Shown here: one piece after another, positions 35,588-44,500 of the stretch
Numbering within the stretch: the stretch's first letter is position 1
How the letters are laid out: the number at the start of each line of letters is the position of its first letter
Source: Roridomyces roridus
Lineage: Eukaryota > Basidiomycota > Agaricomycetes > Agaricales > Mycenaceae
Assembly: GCA_029378245.1 (NCBI GenBank)
Contig: JARKIF010000050.1
Coordinates: forward strand, 265,894 to 329,893
Length of the DNA: 64,000 nt
Direction of reading: 5' to 3'
Notes under the pieces: model-generated
What the model was told of the DNA's origin: nothing
Databases searched by the model: none
Seen by the model: only the letters and a program-made list of their open reading frames with translations
Program-made: the position numbers and the translations under genes

Positions 35588-37890
35588 CTAATTTTTTGGC
35601 GCGGCCGGGGTTGTCGACGCAGGGGCTGCGGGAGCGGGAGTTGTAGCAGCAGGGGCCGGAGTGGTCTGAGACCCACGGCCAGCGACCGGAGTAGTCCGCT
35701 TGGGACAATCGGACGTCTGATGACCTGCCTCTCCACAGTACATGCAGAGATTGTTTGCCTTGCGGCGATCCCGTTCCTCCTGCTTCAGCTTACCACCCTG
35801 GGTGAGATTCTTCTCATAGGGCTTGGCCTTCTTCGGGGGTGGATTCTTGTTGGGAGCCGGATTGGTCTGGGCAGCGTTGTTGTTACCGGAGGGAGTTTTT
35901 GAATCCTTCCTAGGATTTCCCTTGCGGTTTTGCTGACCAGACGAATTACCGGAGTTACTGGAGTTGCCAGAACCGGAGTTGCCAGACGAGTTACCGGAGT
36001 TGGAGTTCTTGGCGTTGTTGCCGGATTTCGGATTGTCGTTACCGGAACCGGAGCCAGAACCTCCACCACCGCCCATCCGCTTCTTCCTCTCCCGCTCTCT
36101 CTGCCTCTCCTTCTCGAACTTCCAGTAGATGAAATCCAAACGAGTAGCCTCAGTGCGGAGTCCAATATACGTGTCGGGGTAGCGCACAGTCTTGAGGTCG
36201 TCTTTAAGACGAAGAGCCAGCGCATGATAGTACATGAACTTGAGGTTCTCATCCGACCAAGGGAGGTAAGGCCGAAGAGTGTCGAATTTGAGATGGAAGT
36301 CGATAATGGTCTCGTTGTTGGCCATGTGGAGATCGAGGACCTCTTCCTGGGCGTCTCCGACCAGATCGACCGGACCGAAGCAGTTGAAGAGTTCCTGCGA
36401 GAAAGCAGCCCAATTGTCGTCCCATTCCGGAGGTGTCTGGGACTCGATCACCGGAGTGAAGTGCAAGAGCGCGCGACCTTTGAGGTATGAGATCACGAAG
36501 ATAATCTTGCTCGAGTCCGTGACGAAGTCCTGTGGTTGTTCTCCAAAACGAAGAGAACACTGCGTGTAGAATATACGCAGCTTTGAAGGATCTTCTCCAT
36601 CGAATGGGTCCGGATTCCGAAGGTTTGACCGTCCCGACCTCTGAGCAGGTGGGTTTCTGAATTGCGTAGCGGCATCCCTAAACGCCTGGGCGGTCTCATA
36701 CATCATGTAAGCCATGTACGGATCAGTGCGAGGCGCAGGTTGGGGAGGACCGCCAGGAGGAAAAAATCCCCTGGGAAATCCCCCAGGAGGCCCGCCTCCG
36801 CCCCCTCCTCCACCGGGGTTTCCACCACCTGGATATCCTCCAGGGGGTCCACCACCGGGATTGCCTCCTCCACCACCACCGCCATATGGAGGGCCCGGAG
36901 GCCCACCACCTGGAAATCCACCTCCGGGGGGCCCTGGAGGGCCGCCACCAGGAGGGCCACCTCCTCCATATCCACCTGGTGGTCCCGGAGGACCGCCCTG
37001 GTGAACGGAGGAACTATGGCTGAGCGGATCTGTTTCGTCATCCGAATCACCGGGACGAGTTTGAGTACCTGCTGGAGCTGGCTCCGGACACATTCCTACG
37101 CCGGAGGCGCGATAAGCACCGAAATGAACTTGCGCGGGATGGCGTCCATACTCCCGGTTGGACATTCCATCGTCTGAGCGGAGTACCTGAATGGACTCCC
37201 AAGGGTGTAAGGCTTCAAAGCGTTGAAGCCCAGCAAGATAGCGTTCGTCGGTGGTATAGTTGCGCCGGTTGTTAAACCAGTCATCGAAGCGAGAGTTCTC
37301 CGGAATAGTGCCCATAGGTTCGAAGTTAGGACGGGGTAGAACTAGAGGAATTCCATCGTCAGATTCATCATCGTGAAGGCGTGACTCAGCCAATTGTCGA
37401 GACAAATCCGCGATATGCTCTTCCGCGCGCACTTCCCGGATTGAAGCCGAAGTCGGTTCGCGGTTTTGGAACCGGGGAACGGACGGTGAAATCGGAAAAT
37501 TCATGGGGATGGTATAGCGCTGTGCGGTGGATTGGTTTTGAGCCGGAGTGTTCCGGGCCAAACCACCGGCGGAACGAGACGGGGAATTAGGCAAAGGAGA
37601 TAAGTTTGGGTCCCAATTTGAACCGGGAGACGGAACGAACCGATCTCGGTAAGGACCATACGGCCGAATCGAGAACTGACCCGTCGCAGCAGGGGGGTTT
37701 GTAGGATCGGTGGAACCGGGTTTTGTATCGAAGGACGAACGATCAACGGAATATGAGCGAATATAGTAGACTGGCGTCTACGTCTATTGTCAATGGCCGC
37801 GGAGTCCTCAGATAGCCGGTTGTCTTGAATGCGTATGTGTTGATCCGTGTTGGGAGGTTGGTTGGGTTGATTAGGGGGTAGGTTAGACAT
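35588..37890 (-). CDS. gag: gag of the 12.6-kb element
   Basis: Structural polyprotein. A possible start is the ATG at 37890 (MSNLPPNQPNQPPNTDQ), but that frame must shift near 37780 to enter the long gag frame (STDPTNPPAATGQF...), so an indel or unusual splice is implied. The long frame has an N-terminal Pro/Ser region, a collagen-like Pro/Gly tract of about 90 residues (about 37005-36735), the gag core (NPDPFDGEDPSKLRIFYTQC ... WAAFSQELFNCFGP), an Asn/Ser/Gly tract and one CCHC knuckle (CMYCGEAGHQTSDC, C-x2-C-x4-H-x4-C). It ends at 35588 in a Pro/Ala/Thr tail. Confidence 0.8.
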
Positions 37891-37905
37891 AGCGAAGACG
37901 TGCGG

Positions 37906-37915
37906 AGTTGATAAT
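37906..37915 (-). promoter_or_regulatory. Self-complementary primer-binding site of the 12.6-kb element
   Basis: Minus-strand ATTATCAACT lies two bases inside the 5' LTR end. It is the exact complement of AGTTGATAAT at 38118-38109 in the LTR, which is 33 nt downstream of a TATATAAG box (38151-38144) and so lies where the transcript should start. This matches the self-primed scheme known for Tf1/sushi elements. Confidence 0.65.
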
Positions 37916-37917
37916 AC

Positions 37918-39029
37918 TGTTACGATCCGATTCCAAAAGACAAGTCCGGAGTAGAAGCCGGAACTCCGGTAGTGACCAGAGTTGGAAGGAGTCGACCGGA
38001 GGAGCGATCTAAGAGCACCACAGAGGAGTAGGGTGTCAAAGACACCTTGCTATGTTGATAGGAAGGGAAGGAGTAGGAACCAGCCAAGACGAGTAGTCAA
38101 GAACGTCAATTATCAACTGAGGTTGAATACAGATAAGGAAAGTCTTATATACGAGTAAGTAGAGATATATGTCATTACCACGGATCAGTAATGGAAACGG
38201 ACTTATGCGGCTATGTGGATATAAGCTGATTAAGTCCGCACAGAATGTGTTACGTCCCGTTCCATTCTCACCAACTCCGGACCAATTTTGACCCAACTCC
38301 GGTTCCGGCTCCAACACTCCCGGATCAATCTTGACCGGACTCCGGTCCTCGTTCGGACTTTTGCCCTTCTTCAATTTCATTCCATCCTTCACCCACTCGA
38401 CCTTACTCCGGTGTAGATATTCACTCCGGTACCTCCGGTTTCTCCGGGGTATCCACCTCCACTCCGGGGTCCGAGTTTTTTACCTTGTCACTTTCTCCAT
38501 ATTCATCTGAGTATACATCAGTGGGCATTTAGTATATAAACCTCTGTACAACCGCCATGTAACTCAGTTGGAATATTAACGTTCCTGGTCTATTCGACCT
38601 TGGCTGCTCCGAGCCCTCCTCTCCTCCTTTTTCGTCTCGTCCGGATTGCTTCCCTTGGAAGTAGCGTAGGGAACCCGGTCACCCTGGGTCTTTGTGGTGT
38701 CATCGGTTGGACTCCATCTCCCTCCTCCGACTTTTCGTCTCACTCCGGAGTCCTTCATCCCGGAGTTCCGGTCATTCTTACTCCGGTCGTCTTTATCCGG
38801 GATTCCAGTCAGCCTCGGATCCGGCACCTAACAGAATGATCAAGTGGATATCCTGATGAATACCAAGTCTGGGGGAAACACTCAGATACCTTCATCGCGT
38901 GAAAACCCGAGTACCCGGTTAGAACCGAGGAGCGCGTGATGCGCTTCGACGTCGGGAGGCATCCCGACGTGACCGGAGTTGAGTACCGGAGTTGAGGTAC
39001 CGGAGTTGGTGTTGGAACGGGACATAACA
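37918..39029 (-). repeat. Right (5') LTR of the 12.6-kb element, interrupted by a solo LTR
   Basis: Same TG...CA ends as the left LTR. Contains the insertion 38248-38833 plus its GAATG duplication; without these it is about 520 bp. Confidence 0.9.
38248..38833. mobile_element. Solo LTR of a related family nested in the right LTR
   Basis: 586 bp starting TGTTACGTCCCG and ending CACCTAACA, flanked by GAATG (38243-38247 and 38834-38838). The same site is uninterrupted in the left LTR. It contains its own TATATAAACC box near 38533 and no coding capacity, so it is the product of LTR-LTR recombination. Confidence 0.85.
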
Positions 39030-39034
39030 AAACC

Positions 39035-39576
39035 CACCAATAACGGGTGCCAAGGGCCAACCAGCGCGGACCTTTGTTGCACCGATGATATCAGCAAATC
39101 CAGACCCAAACATAATGAACGCTTGGTAGACCACGAGACCGGTCAAAAACAACCCCAAAACATAGGTTGCATACACGAAGGTCTTGTTTATCCACCGGTC
39201 ATTTGGAAAGGCCAAATAATAGAAGTCTAGGTGTTTGAACATGTCAGTCAGATGAAGCTAATGTAGACAAAATTCACTGACATGTCTGGACGCTTAGGAT
39301 ACCGCAGAGAGCAACATCCAGCAGATAGGTCATAATCTATTGGAAATTTTCAATGTTTTTGCGCTGCGAGATGCAGTTTGAACAACAGCTCACCAGTGTT
39401 TCAGCCCTGGGCCACACGAGATTCAACTTGAAGCTAGACAGAGATTGGAGATATACTGACATCTGGAGAACAGCCGTTGGGACTGCAGGAGGTAGAGCAT
39501 TGACAGGTACAGCGGGCATCGTGGCGAGGAATTCGAAGTCGGAGAGCGCTGTCCCGGTGCAGGGTTGTAACAGCAC
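39035..39576 (-). pseudogene. 5' half of the DUF6534-type membrane protein gene
   Basis: Reads ATGPAVPVNALPPAVP-like N-terminus (Met at 39576 or 39519), then a spliced IMTYLLDVALCGILSVQT and FYYLAFPNDRWINKTFVYATYVLGL-FLTGLVVYQAFIMFG, i.e. the first transmembrane helices of the family, ending VRAGWPLAPVIGG at the retrotransposon. Its remaining exons lie 12.6 kb away at 26383-25314. The N-terminal exon structure is partly unclear. Confidence 0.75.
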
Positions 39577-39849
39577 GGGCGGAGTATAACAGCAGGGCTA
39601 ATTCAACAGGCGGCCAGCAGATTTTGACATCCTATATGCATTATCGGTCAGCTCGGCCGAGTTCGGCCCTCATAGATCACTACAAAAATGAATCAATGAA
39701 GGGCGCTCAAGGACGAATATATTAGTACGGGGATAAGGAGACGGCGCGAAGATTGAGTTGAGTTCATTCCCCGCACCTCAATGATTGGGTAGCCACAAAG
39801 ATACAGCCATGGAACGAAAGCAACTGGAAGAATCAGATGTGTTCCATGT

Positions 39850-40212
39850 TGTCATGAAATGACCCCAGGCAACAACCCGACGGGTTGTAACCCGATCAAC
39901 CATCAAACCATCAATACCCTAATCAGTGATCATCATTGATCGGGCGGGTCTTGTCTCAACCCCTGCTTGGTACTCCACTCTCCCCTGCATTTAAACCCCT
40001 ACCGGTCTCGATCGCCCCTGCTCCTACCCCCTACCTCCTCGTACCTAATTCGATCATGTAGTATATATACCCGTCTACAGTCTCAGTACTGTAGACGAAT
40101 CTAGTCTATTCTCCCTACGGCTTGCTCTACCTCTTGAGTCTCGTCTGCTGCTCTTCGCTCGGTCGCCTCGTTCGTTGCCGACTAGAACCCGACTTAGCCC
40201 TAGGTGCTGACA
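39850..40212 (+). repeat. 5' LTR of the 6.1-kb chromovirus
   Basis: TGTCATGAAATG...GTGCTGACA, 363 bp. Contains a TATATATA box at 40062-40069. Confidence 0.93.
40062..40102 (+). promoter_or_regulatory. LTR TATA box and predicted transcript 5' end
   Basis: TATATATA at 40062-40069. About 31 nt downstream AGACGAATCT (40093-40102) pairs with the primer site at 40215-40224 (AGATTTGTCT) over 10 bp with one G-U. It is the predicted transcript 5' end, by analogy with Tf1. Confidence 0.55.
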
Positions 40213-40214
40213 AA

Positions 40215-40224
40215 AGATTTGTCT
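40215..40224 (+). promoter_or_regulatory. Self-complementary primer-binding site of the 6.1-kb chromovirus
   Basis: AGATTTGTCT, two bases (AA) after the LTR end. It resembles no initiator-tRNA site (no TGG start) but complements the predicted RNA 5' end in the LTR. Confidence 0.55.
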
Positions 40225-40257
40225 CCCCTTTACTCGAACACTCGACCGAACAAAACG

Positions 40258-41595
40258 ATGGACCCTACTGCACTGGGTATACCGAACCGAGATGTGTTCC
40301 AGTCGACGGACGCCATCCACTATCAAGGATTGGATCAAACGGCACGCGAAGCCCACATATTCGATCGCGCGGAAGCGCTGAGCGCCGCAACTCGCGGGCT
40401 ATTGACGGAAATCTGGGGACCAGACGGGAACCCGGAGGCGGGGTTGCAAGCCGGAGTCTTGCACCTACAGAACGATCTCCAGGATGCATTCCAACGCATC
40501 TCGATGATGGAGGACCATATTGCGAAGACCAACAGCGTCATGTTGGATATACTGAAGAACCAGTTGGACGCGAAACAGGGGGGTGGCGATAAATCCCGCA
40601 GAGCGCGGGTTGCTGCCCCCGCCGACTTTTCCGGGGCTGCCGAGACCGTGGACGGGTTCTTGGCGGGTTGCTACCTTAACTTCCAGGACAACCCCGTATA
40701 CGAAAAGGACTCCGCCAAGATCAATTTCACCCTGTCTTACATGAAAGGGGGGTCTGCGGCGATCTGGGCCGAAAACGTAGTAAAGGCCATGCGCAACGGC
40801 AGCGGCACTGGCGCCTATACCACCTACGCGGCGTTCGAGGCCGACATTATCTCCAGCTTCAAAGGAGGAGCCCAGGTGGAGGAAGCCCAAGCCAAGATGG
40901 AACACCTTCGACAGGCGAATGGTACGGCCACGAGCTACTTCACCATTCTCGACTCGTATAACAGAACGGCGGGATACGACGATACTACGCTTATCCGCCT
41001 CCTCAAGACAGGTCTCAGCCAAGAGGTGGTGGAATCGATTTACGAAGGAGTTAACGGAGAACTCCCCAAGACCTACGCAGGGTGGAAAGAAGAAGCCATC
41101 AAACGTGATGGGCTCAAGAGACAGTTCCGCGTCCTGAAGAATACTCTCCTGACAGGAGATAAGGCGGGATTCGGGAAAGCGGGGAACCCCAACTCGGGGT
41201 CGTACGGAGGCGGGGGACGGAACCCGATGCAGAACCCGAAACGACTTGAAGGGTTCAATCGTACGGAAGGGTTCAACCGATTCGGCACCCAGCGCACGAA
41301 CACGAACACGAACGCTTCAGGAAGCAGTACCAGCAACCCCACCATACGTACCAGCATCGCTACAACCGCGAGCAACGTCCCGGCCCCCATGGACATCGAT
41401 CGCACGAATACGGGCCGTCGTCAACCTAGCAACGAAGTTCACTGCTATGGCTGCGGGCTCAAAGGGCACATCCGCCGTAACTGCCCAACCCATGCGCACG
41501 TTACCACGCAGTTCCGTGCCATGGTGGAAGAACCCGACACCAAGGAGAACTCGGACGAAGAGTCCCCAGAGGATTTTTCCAACGACCGGGATTGA
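40258..41595 (+). CDS. gag: gag of the 6.1-kb chromovirus
   Basis: About 445 residues from the ATG at 40258 (MDPTALGIPNRDVFQ). A helical N-terminal part leads to the gag core (ADFSGAAETVDGFLAGCYLNF ... KINFTLSYMKGGSAAIWAENV), an Asn/Ser/Gly-rich linker and one zinc knuckle CYGCGLKGHIRRNC (C-x2-C-x4-H-x4-C). The acidic end (DEESPEDFSNDRD) stops at 41593-41595. It overlaps the pol frame by 4 nt in the -1 phase. The protein packages element RNA into particles. Confidence 0.9.
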   Translation: MDPTALGIPNRDVFQSTDAIHYQGLDQTAREAHIFDRAEALSAATRGLLTEIWGPDGNPEAGLQAGVLHLQNDLQDAFQRISMMEDHIAKTNSVMLDILKNQLDAKQGGGDKSRRARVAAPADFSGAAETVDGFLAGCYLNFQDNPVYEKDSAKINFTLSYMKGGSAAIWAENVVKAMRNGSGTGAYTTYAAFEADIISSFKGGAQVEEAQAKMEHLRQANGTATSYFTILDSYNRTAGYDDTTLIRLLKTGLSQEVVESIYEGVNGELPKTYAGWKEEAIKRDGLKRQFRVLKNTLLTGDKAGFGKAGNPNSGSYGGGGRNPMQNPKRLEGFNRTEGFNRFGTQRTNTNTNASGSSTSNPTIRTSIATTASNVPAPMDIDRTNTGRRQPSNEVHCYGCGLKGHIRRNCPTHAHVTTQFRAMVEEPDTKENSDEESPEDFSNDRD

Positions 41596-44500
41596 AAGCC
41601 ACGTCCTCCCGGTCTCCCTCGATACCCCATGTACACAAGTCGTTCACTAATCAATTTCATACTCTATTGAACGATAAAGATTCTCAAATCGTGGCAAACG
41701 AACAAGAAAACGACACTCCTGCCCCCGAGTGGAGGAGTAAGAAGCCGATACCCCAAAAGAAGGTTACAGTCGTACCTCCTACACCAAAGGCGTCGTGGAA
41801 GGGGCTACCACCCAACAGTGCCGAGCGACTGCTGGACCGAATGTACGCCCAGCGCCCGCACGCAGTAGAGATGCTGCAGAATTGGACGTACAAAACCCGA
41901 CGCACCGAAATTACCGAAGGATACGTGGAGGAGCTACTGGGTCTCTATCGACCCGACGCTCTTACAGCCATCGAAGAACTGCAAAATCCGCCTTCCTTCA
42001 TTCGCGCTATGGGTGGGGTGTCAGTGATGGTCCCTATGGTGGTGCAGGACTTGGCTAGCCTCCGTGGGTATACGGTGGTGGGGCTTTTGGACACTGGGGC
42101 TACCGCGGAAGGATTCATGAACCAGTCGTTCGCCGAGAGGCATGGGCTCGACGTGGAGGATCTTCCGATGCCGGTACCTGTCTACAACGCGGATAACACC
42201 CCCAACGCGGGGGGCAAGATTCGACAAGTGGTCAGAATGCGCACTACGGTGGAGGATCATGAGGAAGTAATGACCTTCGCCCTGACCAATACCGGGAAGA
42301 CGGATGTCATTCTGGGGTACAAGTGGTTGAAACGACACAATCCCGAGATTGACTGGAGTAACGGAAAGTTGTCTTTTACTCGCTGCCCGCCTGCGTGCCG
42401 CACCGAACGCCTCTGGAAGCAATGGGAGGCCGAAGACGAAGATGGGTTGGAACCCGACAATCGGGTATTCGTCACCCGAATTTACGAGGAAGAGGACGCC
42501 CAACACGCGGAGCATATCCGAGCTATGGGTTCGGTTGCGACAAAACTAGCAGCGGCAGCCCATAACGCGAAGGGCGACCAGGCAATGGAGGATATTGTCC
42601 CGGCCCATTACCTCGATGAGTTTCGCAGTGTCTTCGACAAAAAGGATTTCGACAAACTACCGGAACGGAAGTGTTGGGACCACGCTATCGAACTGAAGGA
42701 CGGGGCGGAACCCGCCCGGGGTCGGGTTATTCCCCTGTCAATCCCAGAACAGAAGGAGTTGGACGAGTTCATTGCGGAACACTTGAAGACTGGGCGGATA
42801 CGCCCCTCGAAGTCTCCGTTTGCGTCTCCTTTCTTTTTCGTGAAGAAGAAAGACGGGAAACTTCGACCAGTACAAGATTACCGAAGGTTGAACGCGATTA
42901 CGATCAAGAACCGGTACCCGATTCCCCTGATCTCCGAAATAATGCACAACCTCCGGAACGCGACGTGGTTCACCAAGTTGGACGTACGATGGGGTTATAA
43001 CAACATTCGGATAAAGGAAGGAGACGAGGAGAAGGCGGCATTCATCACCAATCGAGGGCTGTTTGAACCCTTGGTGATGTTCTTCGGGTTGACAAACTCG
43101 CCGGCGACCTTCCAGTGCATGATGAACGACATCTTTGCCCGACAGATCGCCGAGGGTCGGGTTATTGTCTACTTGGACGACATTTTGATTTATTCCTCCA
43201 ACAAGGAGGAGCACCAGAGGACAGTGCGCGAGGTGCTGCAGATCCTACAGGAGAATGACTTGTACTTGAAACCCGAAAAGTGCGAGTTTGAGAAGCGGGA
43301 GGTCGAATACCTTGGGGTGATTATCGGGGATGGAAAGATTCGGATGGATCCCGTGAAAGTTGCGGGAGTACGCGAGTGGGCAGAACCCAAAACGGTCAAA
43401 GAGGTTCAGAGCTTCCTTGGGTTCCTCAACTTCTACCGTCGGTTTATTGCCGGGTTCGGGATCCACTCCAAACCCCTAACACGGCTGACGAGGAAAGATT
43501 ACCGGTGGCGATGGGGAGGTGAAGAAAGGAGAGCGTTTGAAACGCTGAAGGACTTGGTCACCGCCGAACCGGTGCTGCATTTTTCGACTGACCATGGCGA
43601 ATGGCGGATGGAAGCCGACTCTTCGGATTTCGCGACCGGGGCGGTGCTTTCTCAACTCCAGAACGGAGTCTGGGTTCCGATCGGGTTCTTGTCCAAATCT
43701 CTTAACGACACGGAGCGAAATTACGACATTCACGACAAGGAGATGCTGGCGATTATGCGCGGTTTGTACGAATGGAGGCATTTCCTTCAAGGCAGCAACA
43801 AAACCTTCGAGATTTGGACGGACCACAAGAATTTGGCTTACTTTATGACGACAAAGAAGCTGAACCGGAGGCAGGCACGCTGGTCGCTGGAGTTGAGTGA
43901 ATACGACTTTTTGCTGATCCACAAGCCCGGTAAAACGCATAACAAAACGGATGCCCTTTCGAGGCGAAATGGCCATGAAAAGGGGGCAAAGGATAACAGC
44001 GATATCACGTTGCTACCAGCGGACAAATTTCAACAGATACCGAAGGAGGAATTTCTGCGAGCAATCCCAGACCAGGAGGGAGGGGACCAATTTTTGCAAC
44101 GCATCAAGGACGCCCACGACAAGTGGGAGGATGCGGCCAAAGAGGGTTTGGCCAAGAGCAAGGATGAAGAAGCCGAGGAGGAGAACCCGACCTGGCAGGA
44201 ACACGACGGGTTCTTGACTAGGCATGGATCGGTATACGTCCCTTCCGACAAGGAGCTACGCCATCACATAACCCGAGCTCACCATGATACGTATATGGCC
44301 GGTCATCCTGGACAGTATCGAACGGCGGAATTAGTAGCGCGAAACTACTACTGGCCGTCCATGACCCGGGACATCAAGCGGTACGTAGCCGCTTGTTCGA
44401 CGTGCCAGAAGACGAAGACGTTTCCATCCAAACCCCGCGGACCCTTATCACCGAACGCAGTGCCCGAACGAGTGTGGCAGAACGTCTCGATTGACCTAAT

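Larger units (their letters stand above)
28848..35708 (-). pseudogene. pol: Disrupted pol of the 12.6-kb element (PR-RT-RH-IN-chromodomain)
   Basis: Protease lies in 35708-35060 (INALVDSGSSHCFVS; DMVLGYNWLHRYNPLIDW). RT-RNase H-integrase lies in 32430-29777: RT YPLPLIADLLD and YVVVYLDDILVYS; RNase H LTVETDASDYA and DHKNLEYF; integrase zinc H-H-C-C (HDHILAGHFG...CVTCARNK) and DDE motifs MDFIEQLP, CDRGSEFIS and YHPEADGQTERMNQ. Integrase ends and the chromodomain (LRYLVEWMGYENTDEQFTWV) are in 29517-28848. Breaks are a TIR element within the PR-RT junction, a MITE cutting NNAPN|ASTGITPFF, and a TAA stop at 29373-29375 after ELHEFLRD. The gag-pol junction is not resolved. Confidence 0.85.
26384..39029 (-). 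mobile_element. 12.6-kb Ty3/Gypsy chromovirus LTR retrotransposon with extra antisense gene and nested insertions
   Basis: Bounded by TGTTACG...ACATAACA LTRs and a 5-bp TSD AAACC (26379-26383 and 39030-39034). In minus orientation: 5' LTR, primer site, gag, protease, RT, RNase H, integrase, chromodomain, an antisense (plus-strand) accessory gene, polypurine stretch AAGAGGGGGATAC, 3' LTR. The pol part is broken by a MITE (29521-29776), a TIR element (32430-35058) and an in-frame stop at 29373-29375, so this copy is not autonomous. It interrupts a DUF6534 gene. Confidence 0.9.

Noticed and set aside
36714..37004. Pro/Gly-rich plus-strand frame (PPGGKNPLGNPPGGPPPPP)
   Set aside because: Mirror of the Pro/Gly tract in gag on the minus strand; both strands of GGN-CCN repeats read as Pro/Gly.
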